Shown: in pieces, positions 35,021 through 43,960 of the stretch
Position numbering within the stretch: the first letter of the stretch is position 1
How the letters are laid out: every line of letters starts with the position of its first letter
DNA from: Cohnella lupini
Lineage (GTDB): Bacteria > Bacillota > Bacilli > Paenibacillales > Paenibacillaceae
Reading direction: 5' to 3'
DNA: 64,000 nucleotides
Assembly (NCBI RefSeq): GCF_003386205.1
Contig: NZ_QRDY01000006.1
Span: 124,001-188,000, forward strand
Notes under the pieces: generated by a model
Told to the model about the DNA's origin: nothing
Seen by the model: the letters and a program-made list of their open reading frames with translations, nothing else
Database searches by the model: none
Position numbers and translations under genes: made by a program

Positions 35021-37134
35021 CTTGACGGAAAATCGTTAGCGGAAGCCGGCAGAACGATCCGGAAGACGCTTCCCCCATCGGTCGAATTATAGGCGTCGAT
35101 CCGCCCTCCGTGGAGCTCCACGATTTCTTTGGCAATCGCAAGCCCTAATCCGCTTCCGGCGGAAGACTGCTGGCGGGTTTTGTCCTTTCTGAAGAAACGG
35201 TCGAACAGAAACGGCAAATCATCGGGATCGATGCCGCTTCCGTTATCGGTTACAAGAACCTCTACCGATTCGTTTCGCGATTCCGATCTCATCGTAATCC
35301 TTATCCTTCCCCCGGCCGGCGTATACCTAACGGCATTGTAGATCAGATTGGCGAATACCCGGTCCATCCGCCTGACGTCGATCTTTATCCGCGCAAGTGC
35401 CGACGTCTCCCCCGAGATTAAGCAATCGAACTCGATTTCTTTGCCCTGCAGCTCTATGGCGTATTGCTCCGTTAATCTTTCTTTCCAACCGATCAAAGGA
35501 ATATCCTCGAGAGCTAGCTCTACTTTCCTGGCTTCGAGCACGGAAAGCTCGAATAGGTCCTGGATCAAGGAATTAAGCCCTTCCACCTTCGCCGACATTA
35601 ACTTTATCGTTTTATCGCGTTGCGCCGGTTCGGAGATCACGTTATCTCTTAAAGCTTCCAAATATCCCTTCAAGAGAGTTATCGGCGTCCTTAAGTCATG
35701 TGAGATATTGCTCACGAGCTGGGCACGCGAATGCTCTACCCTTTCCAGCTCGGTTTTCGCATCGGCCAAAGTGGCGTAAGAGCGTTGCAATTCCTCCGTA
35801 CGTTCCGCGATTCTCTCCTCCAGCGTGTTGTTCAGCTCGATAAGCTCCGCCGACATGTTCTCCGCCTTCTCGTAAGTAACGGAAAACCTCAAGGAAATAA
35901 TAAACGAATTCATGACGATAAGAAACAGCAACCCGAACGGCACCAGATCAACGGAAGTAAACCAGCCGTTATAGAACAGCATGTCGTTAACGATCGTCAG
36001 GACGAGCCCGGCGAATCCGATCAGAGCAAGCCAAGCCCCCTCTCGCCTGCGATGGGCGGATACAATCAAACCGGCAAGTACCTTTAAGCTGAACAAAATA
36101 ATATACGACTGGAACGCGATGATCCAAGAAGTAAAATGCAAAGGTTGAAACACAAGCACGACAACGATCAAAACAGCCGCGACAACGGTAGATACCTTGA
36201 ACCACATCCGCTTGATCTCACGAGGATACATCGCTTGAAAATAGGCGAAGCCCGCCCATCCGCTCATGACGAAAGCGATATATTCCAAGCAAGTGGCCGT
36301 ATTCCAATTCAGAAATTCCAGCCATTGCACGATAAAGCCTTCCCCGATCAACCCCATCCTCATGCCGACGAACAAGCATAGCATCGCGAACATGATGTTC
36401 GCTACCTCTTTGCGGCGTAAAATATATAAGCCGAGATGGTAAAAGCCGATCATGATTAAGCAACCGAGTATGATGAGTTCCTGCGCCTCTTGACGAGTCT
36501 GCAGGCGCTGAACTTGATCGGCGTTGCCGAGGATGATCGCCGTCCGAATCCCGCCGTGCCTATGGTCGTAATTAGCCACGATTAATTCTAGTTCCGTACG
36601 GGTGTTGTCCGCCGTGAAATACACCGTGGCAGGCAATTGATACGGAATCGTACGCTCGGCGCCCTCGCTTACTTGACCTCGGGCGAGAACGACATTGCCG
36701 TCTATGGATAATTCGTATGCCGTGGATATATTAGGCAATCGGATCGCTATCATATCCCGCTGCTTCTCGTGCAGAACGGATAGCCGATAGACGCCATATC
36801 CTTGATCGTCAAGCTTCGTTCCTTTCCCCGTCATCAGGTTTCCCCATGTTCCGGGAACTTCAAGCGTCGTTTCTTCATATTGAAATCGTCCGTTCGCGCC
36901 GTTGGAAGCGAGCAACCAATCGAACTTCCATTTTCCGTTCAAGGGTACGACGCCGCCATCGTTCCAAGACCAGCCTCTTAGATCGATGATGCCCTGCTCC
37001 GCGACGGGAAGAACACGGTCGGCTTTCGAAGAAGCCGCGCAGCCGGTTGAGAACGCTATGAAAGCTAGGAATACAAGAGCGACACCAAACCATCTTTGTC
37101 TGTGTTTACGCGACTTTGACGCTAATCGTGCCAA
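35017..37134 (-). CDS. 7TMR-DISM sensor histidine kinase with a lipobox-like N-terminus
   Basis: A 705-residue sensor. A hydrophobic start ends in IAFSTGC, which resembles a lipobox (Cys at about residue 32). Then an extracellular DISM sandwich (IDLRGWSWNDGGVVPLNGKWKFDW), seven TMs (about 225-400), a coiled coil (LEERIAERTEELQRSYATL), a HisKA box with the phospho-His in NISHDLRTPITLL, and an HATPase ending in GSVFRIVLP. The start is a TTG at 37134 with GGAGAGAGGG. It is divergent to an OmpR regulator at 37275, the probable partner. The convergent stop overlaps the XRE stop by three bases. Confidence 0.88.
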   Translation of the reverse strand: MARLASKSRKHRQRWFGVALVFLAFIAFSTGCAASSKADRVLPVAEQGIIDLRGWSWNDGGVVPLNGKWKFDWLLASNGANGRFQYEETTLEVPGTWGNLMTGKGTKLDDQGYGVYRLSVLHEKQRDMIAIRLPNISTAYELSIDGNVVLARGQVSEGAERTIPYQLPATVYFTADNTRTELELIVANYDHRHGGIRTAIILGNADQVQRLQTRQEAQELIILGCLIMIGFYHLGLYILRRKEVANIMFAMLCLFVGMRMGLIGEGFIVQWLEFLNWNTATCLEYIAFVMSGWAGFAYFQAMYPREIKRMWFKVSTVVAAVLIVVVLVFQPLHFTSWIIAFQSYIILFSLKVLAGLIVSAHRRREGAWLALIGFAGLVLTIVNDMLFYNGWFTSVDLVPFGLLFLIVMNSFIISLRFSVTYEKAENMSAELIELNNTLEERIAERTEELQRSYATLADAKTELERVEHSRAQLVSNISHDLRTPITLLKGYLEALRDNVISEPAQRDKTIKLMSAKVEGLNSLIQDLFELSVLEARKVELALEDIPLIGWKERLTEQYAIELQGKEIEFDCLISGETSALARIKIDVRRMDRVFANLIYNAVRYTPAGGRIRITMRSESRNESVEVLVTDNGSGIDPDDLPFLFDRFFRKDKTRQQSSAGSGLGLAIAKEIVELHGGRIDAYNSTDGGSVFRIVLPASANDFPSS

Positions 37135-37274
37135 CGCTTTTCCCTCTCTCCCGGCTTACCTCGATCCGCCTGTTGCAATAAGGTTTCGAACGTCATTGTA
37201 ACGGTGCATTGATTACACGTCAACGCTTTCGTTATAATAAGTCATCAAGGCTCTTCAGCTATGGGGGGAAAATA

Positions 37275-38018
37275 ATGAAGAGTTCGGAAGCTTCAATTCT
37301 TGTCGTGGACGACGAACGGGAAATTACCGAATTGATAACTTTATATTTAGAAAGAGAAGGCTACTCGGTTCATACTACCGATGAAGGCACCGAAGCCTTG
37401 CGGATGGCTGAATCCTTGGTCCCTGATTTGATCGTGCTGGATGTTCAGCTCGGACAGATGGACGGAATTGAAGTCTGCCGCTCCCTGCGCCAAGGGAATT
37501 GCGCTGACGTCCCGATTTTGTTCCTAAGCTGCAGATCAGAGGATCAAGACATTATTCGCGGCTTGTCCGAAGGCGGCGACGATTATATTACGAAACCGTT
37601 CAGTCCGAGCCAGCTCGTCGCTAGAGTCCAGGCGCATATCCGCCGACGGAGGACCCGCGAGCGGATTAACGAAGAGCAGCCGTTCACTCTTGCTTTCCCC
37701 GGACTTGAGATCGACTTCCGCAGTCTTGAAGTACGCTTGGAAGGCGAGCTCGTCGGCTTGTCGGCCAAAGAGTTCGAACTATTGTGCGTGTTGGCTCGGC
37801 AGCCGAATCGGGTATTCCCTTTGGAAGAGTTATATCGGCTCGTCTGGCAAACGGATAGTATGGGCGACACGCGCACGCTTATGGTTCATGTTAGCAACTT
37901 AAGAAAAAAGATGGAGATCGATCCCGCCCGCCCTCGCTGGATACACACGGTTCGCGGCTTCGGCTACCGGTTCAGCCCGACTAACGGCGGCGATGATCCT
38001 TCCTCCAACCCCAATTGA
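37275..38018 (+). CDS. OmpR/PhoB-type response regulator
   Basis: A 247-residue regulator with an N-terminal receiver (ILVVDDEREITELI), the phospho-Asp in LIVLDVQLGQMDG, and a C-terminal winged helix (LSAKEFELLCVLARQPNRVF, TRTLMVHVSNLRKKM, VRGFGYRF). The ATG at 37275 has GGGGGAAAATA upstream; an open frame to 37209 lacks a site. It lies divergent to the 7TMR-DISM kinase at 35017-37134, which is the likely cognate sensor, and its stop overlaps the next gene. Confidence 0.92.
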   Translation: MKSSEASILVVDDEREITELITLYLEREGYSVHTTDEGTEALRMAESLVPDLIVLDVQLGQMDGIEVCRSLRQGNCADVPILFLSCRSEDQDIIRGLSEGGDDYITKPFSPSQLVARVQAHIRRRRTRERINEEQPFTLAFPGLEIDFRSLEVRLEGELVGLSAKEFELLCVLARQPNRVFPLEELYRLVWQTDSMGDTRTLMVHVSNLRKKMEIDPARPRWIHTVRGFGYRFSPTNGGDDPSSNPN

Positions 38019-38041
38019 CGAAAAAGGACGTATTCAAGATT

Positions 38042-38911
38042 ATGCAGATGGCAACGGATTGGCAAGACTACGAACTATTAGACACGGGTAACGGCGAGAA
38101 GCTAGAGCGTTGGGGCGATGTCATTTTACGGCGTCCCGATCCGCAAATTATATGGCCGCTCAAAACGGAGAACGCCGATTGGAAGCAAGCGGACGGCCAC
38201 TATCATCGGAGCGGCAGCGGCGGCGGACAATGGACTTACAAGCGTGCCCTTCCGGAAAGATGGAACATCGCATACGGTCCTTTGAAATTCCACATTAAAC
38301 CGACGAGCTTCAAGCATACTGGACTTTTCCCCGAGCAAGCGGTCAACTGGAGCTGGATGATGGACAAGATTCGCGAGGCCGACCGCCCTATTCGCGTTCT
38401 CAATCTGTTCGCTTACACGGGCGGGGCAACGGTGGCGGCAGCTTCCGCCGGCGCCGACGTATGCCATGTAGACGCCGCCAAGGGCATGGTCCAATGGGCG
38501 AAGGAAAACGCCGAGCTGTCAGGTCTCGGTTCCGCTCCGATCCGGTACATTACGGACGACGTATTCAAATTCGTGCAACGCGAAGAACGGCGCGGCCGCC
38601 AATACGAGGCGATAATCATGGATCCGCCGTCTTACGGTCGGGGACCTAACGGCGAAATGTGGAAGCTGGAGGAGAACCTATTCCCTTTCTTGGAATCCTG
38701 CATGTCCATCTTGTCTGACAAACCGCTATTCGTGCTCGTAAACTCTTATACGACGGGGTTGTCTCCAACCGTATTGAGCAACCTGCTTCACATGTCCTTT
38801 CGCCGTAAATTCGGAGGAAAGCTCGATTGCGGAGAAATTGGCCTGCCCATCACTAGTAGCGGCATGACGCTCCCTTGCGGAATATACGGAAGATGGGAAA
38901 GCGAGTCTTGA
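38042..38911 (+). CDS. Class I SAM-dependent rRNA methyltransferase (RlmI-like)
   Basis: A 289-residue methyltransferase of the Methyltrans_SAM group. It has the SAM loop VLNLFAYTGGATVAAASAGAD, a DAAKGMVQWAKENAE acidic turn and the catalytic-side motif MDPPSYGRGPNGE, as in RlmI-type 23S rRNA cytosine methyltransferases. The exact base modified is unknown. A TTG at 38015 overlapping the upstream stop is possible but has no ribosome site; I prefer the ATG at 38042, which follows AAAAAGGA. The gene is probably co-transcribed with the response regulator. Confidence 0.82.
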   Translation: MQMATDWQDYELLDTGNGEKLERWGDVILRRPDPQIIWPLKTENADWKQADGHYHRSGSGGGQWTYKRALPERWNIAYGPLKFHIKPTSFKHTGLFPEQAVNWSWMMDKIREADRPIRVLNLFAYTGGATVAAASAGADVCHVDAAKGMVQWAKENAELSGLGSAPIRYITDDVFKFVQREERRGRQYEAIIMDPPSYGRGPNGEMWKLEENLFPFLESCMSILSDKPLFVLVNSYTTGLSPTVLSNLLHMSFRRKFGGKLDCGEIGLPITSSGMTLPCGIYGRWESES

Positions 38912-38954
38912 GATTGTATGCAAGATTGCGAGGGCGAGGATGTGATCAGGATCA

Positions 38955-40229
38955 ATGAAGAGGCCAACTTCTTGGCTTAACACGGGGTTATGCATCGGGC
39001 TGTTAGCGATATTGCTAACGGCCTGTTCGAACGGTACTCCTGACGACTCTCCTCTCACCGCGACTTCGATCCCGGACGAAACCCGTTCCCCGGACGTGTC
39101 GACTCGACCTCCCACGCCGCCGGAAACCGCATCGTCCGATTTTGCGCCATCCGTTCCCGCCGAACCGGAACGGAGCGAAGCAACGTTGCTGGCCGTCGGA
39201 GATATCATGGTCCACATGCCCCAGTTGCCGGCTTATTACGATCGAGCGAATAACAGCTATGATCTTACGGGCTGGTTCACCCAAGTTAAACCGATTCTCG
39301 GGCAGGGCGACTGGGTCATCGGGAACCTCGAGACGCCGATTGCCGGCCGCGAATTTAAATATACTGGATATCCGCGATTTAACGCGCCTCGCGAATTGGC
39401 TGACGCATTGGTTTCGGCAGGCGTCCAGCTGGTCTCGACGGCTAACAATCATTCGATGGACAGAGCGTTCCCCGGCGTAGCGAGAACGTTAGCCAACGTA
39501 AGGAAAGCCGGTCTCATTCCGATCGGAACCTCTGCCTCCGCAGGAGAACAACAGCGACTGGTCATAGAGGAACGAAACGGCATCCGCATGGGATTCTTGG
39601 CTTACACTTACGGAACTAACGGAATACCCGTCCCTCCCGACAAATCATTCGCCGTGAACATAATCGATAGAGAAGCCATCAAACGGGATATCAGGCGACT
39701 GAAACTAGAACATGTGGATGTCGTGACCGTGTCCTTGCATTTCGGGATCGAATATCAGCGTCTGCCCAACGAGGAACAGACCGGGCTCGCGCGAGAGCTC
39801 GTGAAAACCGGTGCCGATATTATTCTAGGCTCCCATCCCCATGTCGTTCAACCCTACGAGGAGATAGACGTCGCGGCCGAGGATAGCGAAGACGGTTTAG
39901 CGCGGCGGGGAATCGTCATTTACTCCCTCGGCAACTTCATCTCCAATCAGACGGGCAACTGGAAAGACGTAGGCTTGATTTTCGGCGTTAGTCTGGCAAA
40001 AACCAGCTATCCCGACGGAACGTCATCCACCGAATGGGAGGCCATCTCCTTGGAGCCGACTTGGGTTCACATCTTATGGAAAAACCAAAAGAGACATTAT
40101 ACGATCATTCCGATGAAGCACGCGCTGGACAAACGAAACATCCCGGGTTTAACCTCCAAAGACTACGCAAAAATGAGCACGATGTTAAAAGGCATTAACG
40201 AGCATCTCGTTAAGCTTCAGCCGAAGTAA
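38955..40229 (+). CDS. CapA-family lipoprotein (metallophosphatase-like)
   Basis: A 424-residue lipoprotein: signal peptide with the lipobox LLTAC at about residue 24, a Pro/Ser/Thr-rich linker (to about 75), then the CapA/PgsA metallophosphatase-like fold: LLAVGDIMVH, GNLETPIAG, STANNHSMDR, and SHPHVVQPYE. These proteins are named for polyglutamate capsule export in Bacillus, but many members are stand-alone; capB/capC genes are not in this window. The exact role is unknown. It is followed by a strong terminator and the 51-bp array. Confidence 0.88.
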   Translation: MKRPTSWLNTGLCIGLLAILLTACSNGTPDDSPLTATSIPDETRSPDVSTRPPTPPETASSDFAPSVPAEPERSEATLLAVGDIMVHMPQLPAYYDRANNSYDLTGWFTQVKPILGQGDWVIGNLETPIAGREFKYTGYPRFNAPRELADALVSAGVQLVSTANNHSMDRAFPGVARTLANVRKAGLIPIGTSASAGEQQRLVIEERNGIRMGFLAYTYGTNGIPVPPDKSFAVNIIDREAIKRDIRRLKLEHVDVVTVSLHFGIEYQRLPNEEQTGLARELVKTGADIILGSHPHVVQPYEEIDVAAEDSEDGLARRGIVIYSLGNFISNQTGNWKDVGLIFGVSLAKTSYPDGTSSTEWEAISLEPTWVHILWKNQKRHYTIIPMKHALDKRNIPGLTSKDYAKMSTMLKGINEHLVKLQPK

Positions 40230-40259
40230 CGGACACGTGGTTATCAATGCGGGAAAACG

Positions 40260-40302
40260 AAAGACGCCCTTCCAGCCACGGAACGGCGTCTTTCTTTTTT
40301 TC
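40260..40302 (+). terminator. Terminator of the capA-like gene
   Basis: AAAGACGCC and GGCGTCTTT form a 9-bp stem around a 16-base loop, followed by CTTTTTTT. It begins 31 bases after the capA-like stop. Confidence 0.9.
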
Positions 40303-40317
40303 TTCAATTTTGCCATC

Positions 40318-40562
40318 CCCGCCGAATTATCGAATTTACTTCGCTAACTCTGCCACTTTTCCGCTATCCCCGCTGAATTAACGAAGTTACTTCGCTAACT
40401 CTGCCACTTTTCCGCTATCCCCGCTGAATTAACAAAGTTACTTAGCTAACTCTCCAACTTATCTGCCATTCCCGCCGAATTAACGAATTTACTTCGCTAA
40501 CTCTGCCACTTATCCGTCATCTCCAACAAATTAAAGAAGTTGCTTAGCTAACTCTGCCACTA
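40318..40562. repeat. Tandem repeat array B, exact 51-bp period, five units
   Basis: Equivalent bases fall at 40324, 40375, 40426, 40477 and 40528, each exactly 51 apart. The unit has CGAATTAACGAAGTTAC, then TTCGCTAACTCTGCCAC and a TTCCGCTATCC region. A partial inverted repeat AGTTA...TAACT lies in each unit. Stops occur in all three forward frames, and no open frame of 60 codons crosses it in either strand, so it is not coding. The last unit runs into the 3' end of the MarR gene and includes its stop codon (40560-40562). It lies between convergent genes. Confidence 0.92.
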
Positions 40563-41060
40563 AATCGCCGATGATTCCACTTCGCTGTCCGCAGCTTCAT
40601 TGACTGTCCCGTTAGCGAGTGTCTTACGATCGGCAGGATTGCTTTGTTCCCGGGTACCTGCTACCTTGCTGATGAGATAGACGAGCAGCTGGCGATTATG
40701 GCTGGACACGAGCTCGAGCGACCGGTTCACGATCGCGCTGCGTACCGCGACTCCTCTCTGGACTTCGGAGCGGCCTAGCGGCGTCATGGTCACCCAGACG
40801 ATACGACGGTCTCCTTCGTCCCTATTCCTCTCAACCAGTCCGGCGCGTTCCATGCGATCGAGCAAGGTCGTGATAGCCGCAGGAGTCGTCTCCAGATGCG
40901 GGAGCAACTCCGATGGCTTCATCGGTTCGTGCGCCTGCATTAATTCAAGCACTTCAAGCTGACCTACCGTTAGCTGGGGAGCAAGCTCCGCATCCATCTG
41001 CGCGTTCCATTCCTTCGTGAGCTTCGACCAGCTTTTCACAAAATCCGCCGCATTATCCAT
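40560..41060 (-). CDS. MarR family transcriptional regulator
   Basis: A 166-residue winged-helix dimer: helices with LTVGQLEVLELMQAHEPMKPSELLPHL, the recognition helix in TTPAAITTLLDRMERAGLVER, and the wing DRRIVWVTMTPLGR. The C-terminal tail (about 20 residues, SNPADRKTLANGTVNEAADS) is polar and not conserved in the family; it runs into the repeat array. A TATAAT-like box is seen upstream at 41099-41104. The neighbouring 59-codon gene is divergent; which genes it controls is unknown. Confidence 0.9.
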   Translation of the reverse strand: MDNAADFVKSWSKLTKEWNAQMDAELAPQLTVGQLEVLELMQAHEPMKPSELLPHLETTPAAITTLLDRMERAGLVERNRDEGDRRIVWVTMTPLGRSEVQRGVAVRSAIVNRSLELVSSHNRQLLVYLISKVAGTREQSNPADRKTLANGTVNEAADSEVESSAI

Positions 41061-41255
41061 AGGTATGCCCCTTTCTTCCCGAACATTGCCTTCTCCTTTA
41101 TTATACTCAGAGCCTATGTCGAAAGATAGATTAATGCAATTAAATATTTACGACATGAATCCGCAGGAATATGAACAGGACGACATTTCGCGACATATAC
41201 TATTTACGAAATATGGGTAAACGCGGAGAACAGGCTTGGCAAGGAGGCGAGGCTA

Positions 41256-41435
41256 ATGTCCTCTTCTGAACAACAAAAAATCAAAATGATCGGTCAAATG
41301 GCCAAGGATGCCGGATTAATAGAAGACCCCCAGTGGCTGGAACGGCTCAATGAGCCGGTGCCCCTGTGGGTCGTATTGGATATGCTGCTTAGATGGATCG
41401 ATCGCGCGGAACCGGATAGCGGCCCTTACGATTGA
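41256..41435 (+). CDS. Small uncharacterised protein, 59 residues
   Basis: ATG 41256 to TGA 41435, with an AAGGAGGCGA ribosome site five bases upstream. The protein begins MSSSEQQKIKMIGQMAKDAG and has a tail LWVVLDMLLRWIDRAEPDSG. Helical and amphipathic; no membrane span or known motif. The strong ribosome site, normal codons and position between promoter and the convergent parC stop (20 bases away) support a real gene, though it is too short to be recognised by similarity here. Confidence 0.7.
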   Translation: MSSSEQQKIKMIGQMAKDAGLIEDPQWLERLNEPVPLWVVLDMLLRWIDRAEPDSGPYD

Positions 41436-41455
41436 ACGCTCCATCCCTAATACCG

Positions 41456-43942
41456 TTAATTCGAAAGCGGCTTAATGAACGACTCCGCCAGCACGTCGCC
41501 GCGATCTACGGCCGTCATTAGCTTGCCTTGTCCTTTGCGGTCGTCCAACGGCGCGTTCTCGGAAGAGAACTCCGATACCGATCCGCCTGCGGTTAATGCC
41601 AGCAAGCTGACGGCTTCTTTGACGTGGAAGGCGGCGATCAGCTTCGTCCCGTTCGGCCTTACGCGCTTTCCTTCCTTGAATTCGAACGTCTGGATTCCTT
41701 TGCCGCCTCTGCCCTGTTGAGGATAATCCAGAAGCAACGATCGCTTAGCGTAACCGTAATCCGATAGGACGAGAATTTCCCCTTCGTCGCCGACTACCGG
41801 AACCGCGTCCGCTAATTGATCGTTATCCTTCAGAATGATTCCTCGGACCCCTCCGGCGACTCGGCCTTGCACGCTGACTTCGTCGCGGTTAAAGCGGATG
41901 CTCATGCCTTGCTCCGTTACGAGCAGCAAGTCGTCGGGCTTGTCCGAACGGAATACCTTGATGATCTCGTCCCCGTCCGATACTTTGCATGCGGCAATGG
42001 CCATGCTTCGGCTCGTCGCGTAATCGACTAGCGGAGTACGCTTCACTTGGCCGCGCTTAGTCACGAAGACCAACATCGGTCCGGCGTTCTCGAGGACTTC
42101 GGCACCGGAAGCACCCGACGTAGGCGTCAGTTCGGCCGTCTTAACCGGAACGATACCGACGATCCGATCATCCTTAGCGAGAGGCAGCAGGTTCACGATC
42201 GCCGTCCCCGTATCCTTCCATTTGAATTCGGGAATCTGATGGACGGGAAGTAAATAGTAATAACCTTTCTGCGTGAAAAGAAGAAGCGGATCAAGCGTAT
42301 TCAATCCCATGCTCCAACGGATGACGTCGCCTTCCTTCACGCCAGCGCTGCCCAGCTCTCCGCCCGAACGAGTGAACGAAAGCAAGCTTGTCCTTTTGAC
42401 GTAACCTTCGCGGCTGAGAGTGACCAGCACTTCTTCCGCAGGCACCGTAACTTCGAGATTGACTTTGATTTCTTCGATATCGCCCCGAATGATCGAACGA
42501 CGTTCAATGCCGTATTTATCGCGGATTTCCGTCAATTCATCCTTGATCACGTTGATAAGCTTGCGGGGATTTTCGAGAATGGAGCGCCAGTAAGCGATTT
42601 TCTTAAGCGTCTCTGCGTGCTCTTTCTCAAGCTGCGTAATCTCCAAATTCGTCAAGCGATAGAGTTGCAAAGTCAGAATCGCATCCGCTTGCCTTTCAGA
42701 GAAGCCGTATTTCGAGACCAGGTTATTCTGGGCATCCAAACGGTTCTTGGAGGCTTTGATCGTTTCGATAATTTGATCGAGCAGATTCAGAGCTTTTACA
42801 AGCCCCTCTAGAACGTGCGCGCGATCTTCCGCCTTCTCCAGGTCGTATTGGGTTCGAAAAGTTACGACTTCCTTCTGATGGGCGATATAGGCTTCTAAAA
42901 TCTGCTTGATCCCTAATTGGCGCGGCGCTTTGTTCACGATGGCGACCATGTTGAAATTATATGCGGTTTGCAGATCGGTTTTCTTGAACAAGTAGGCTAG
43001 AATGCCTTCGGCATCGACGTCCTTCTTAAGCTCGACGACGATGCGTAATCCGTTTCTTCCGCTCTCGTCGCGTACCTCGGCGATTCCTTCTACCTTTTTC
43101 TCCATGCGAAGGTTATCGATCGCATTGACGAGCTTCGACTTGACGATCTGATAAGGAATTTCCGTAATGATGATCTGTTGCTTACCGCCCCGCACATCCT
43201 CGACGACGGCTTTCGAGCGAATGTAGATTTTACCTTTTCCAGTTTCGTAAGCTTCCCGGATTCCTTCTCCGCCCATGATCAAGCCGCCGGTCGGAAAATC
43301 GGGGCCTTTTACGATTTCCATCAGTTCTAGGACGTTCATATCCGGTTTATTCATAATCGCGATACAAGCGTCGATGATCTCGCGCAGGTTATGCGTCGGA
43401 ATTTCCGTGGCGAAGCCCGCAGATATTCCGGAAACACCATTTACGAGTAGATTCGGATAACGGGATGGAAGCACGACCGGCTCTTTGGTCGAGTTATCGA
43501 AGTTATCCTTGAATAGAACGGTGCGCTTCTCAATATCCCTTAAGAGCTCCATCGCGATGTTGGACAAGCGAGCTTCCGTGTACCGCATGGCCGCCGGAGG
43601 ATCATCGTCCATCGAGCCCCAGTTGCCATGCCCGTCGACGAGCATATGCGCCATCTTCCAAGGCTGTGCCATCCGGACCATGCCATCGTAGATCGAAGAG
43701 TCCCCGTGGGGATGGTAGTTCCCCATGACATCCCCGACCGTTTTCGCCGACTTGCGGTATTGCTTGTCCGGCGTATTGCCCGAATCGTACATAGCATACA
43801 GAATCCGGCGCTGTACGGGCTTTAACCCGTCGCGAACGTCGGGTATGGCCCGATCCTGGATAATATATTTAGAATAGCGTCCGAAGCGGTCTCCGACGAC
43901 CTCTTCGAGGAATGCCGGTAAAAACTGTTCTAGTAGGCTCAA
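41456..43942 (-). CDS. parC: DNA topoisomerase IV subunit A
   Basis: An 828-residue breakage-reunion subunit that unlinks daughter chromosomes. The active-site Tyr121 is in [11 protein letters not shown]. The quinolone-determining region [18 protein letters not shown] carries Ser82 and Asp86 at the usual sites, so no resistance-type change is evident. The C-terminal beta-pinwheel repeats are present ([36 protein letters not shown]) and lack the GyrA-box QRRGGKG, which fits ParC. A TTG start at 43942 follows GGGGGGACGGAG. It is 18 bases downstream of parE. Confidence 0.96.
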   Translation of the reverse strand: MSLLEQFLPAFLEEVVGDRFGRYSKYIIQDRAIPDVRDGLKPVQRRILYAMYDSGNTPDKQYRKSAKTVGDVMGNYHPHGDSSIYDGMVRMAQPWKMAHMLVDGHGNWGSMDDDPPAAMRYTEARLSNIAMELLRDIEKRTVLFKDNFDNSTKEPVVLPSRYPNLLVNGVSGISAGFATEIPTHNLREIIDACIAIMNKPDMNVLELMEIVKGPDFPTGGLIMGGEGIREAYETGKGKIYIRSKAVVEDVRGGKQQIIITEIPYQIVKSKLVNAIDNLRMEKKVEGIAEVRDESGRNGLRIVVELKKDVDAEGILAYLFKKTDLQTAYNFNMVAIVNKAPRQLGIKQILEAYIAHQKEVVTFRTQYDLEKAEDRAHVLEGLVKALNLLDQIIETIKASKNRLDAQNNLVSKYGFSERQADAILTLQLYRLTNLEITQLEKEHAETLKKIAYWRSILENPRKLINVIKDELTEIRDKYGIERRSIIRGDIEEIKVNLEVTVPAEEVLVTLSREGYVKRTSLLSFTRSGGELGSAGVKEGDVIRWSMGLNTLDPLLLFTQKGYYYLLPVHQIPEFKWKDTGTAIVNLLPLAKDDRIVGIVPVKTAELTPTSGASGAEVLENAGPMLVFVTKRGQVKRTPLVDYATSRSMAIAACKVSDGDEIIKVFRSDKPDDLLLVTEQGMSIRFNRDEVSVQGRVAGGVRGIILKDNDQLADAVPVVGDEGEILVLSDYGYAKRSLLLDYPQQGRGGKGIQTFEFKEGKRVRPNGTKLIAAFHVKEAVSLLALTAGGSVSEFSSENAPLDDRKGQGKLMTAVDRGDVLAESFIKPLSN

Positions 43943-43960
43943 CTCCGTCCCCCCTAATCT

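Noticed and set aside
41119-41220. 34-codon frame starting MSKDRLMQ upstream of the 59-codon gene
   Set aside because: There is no convincing ribosome site, and it occupies the region where promoters of the divergent genes should lie.
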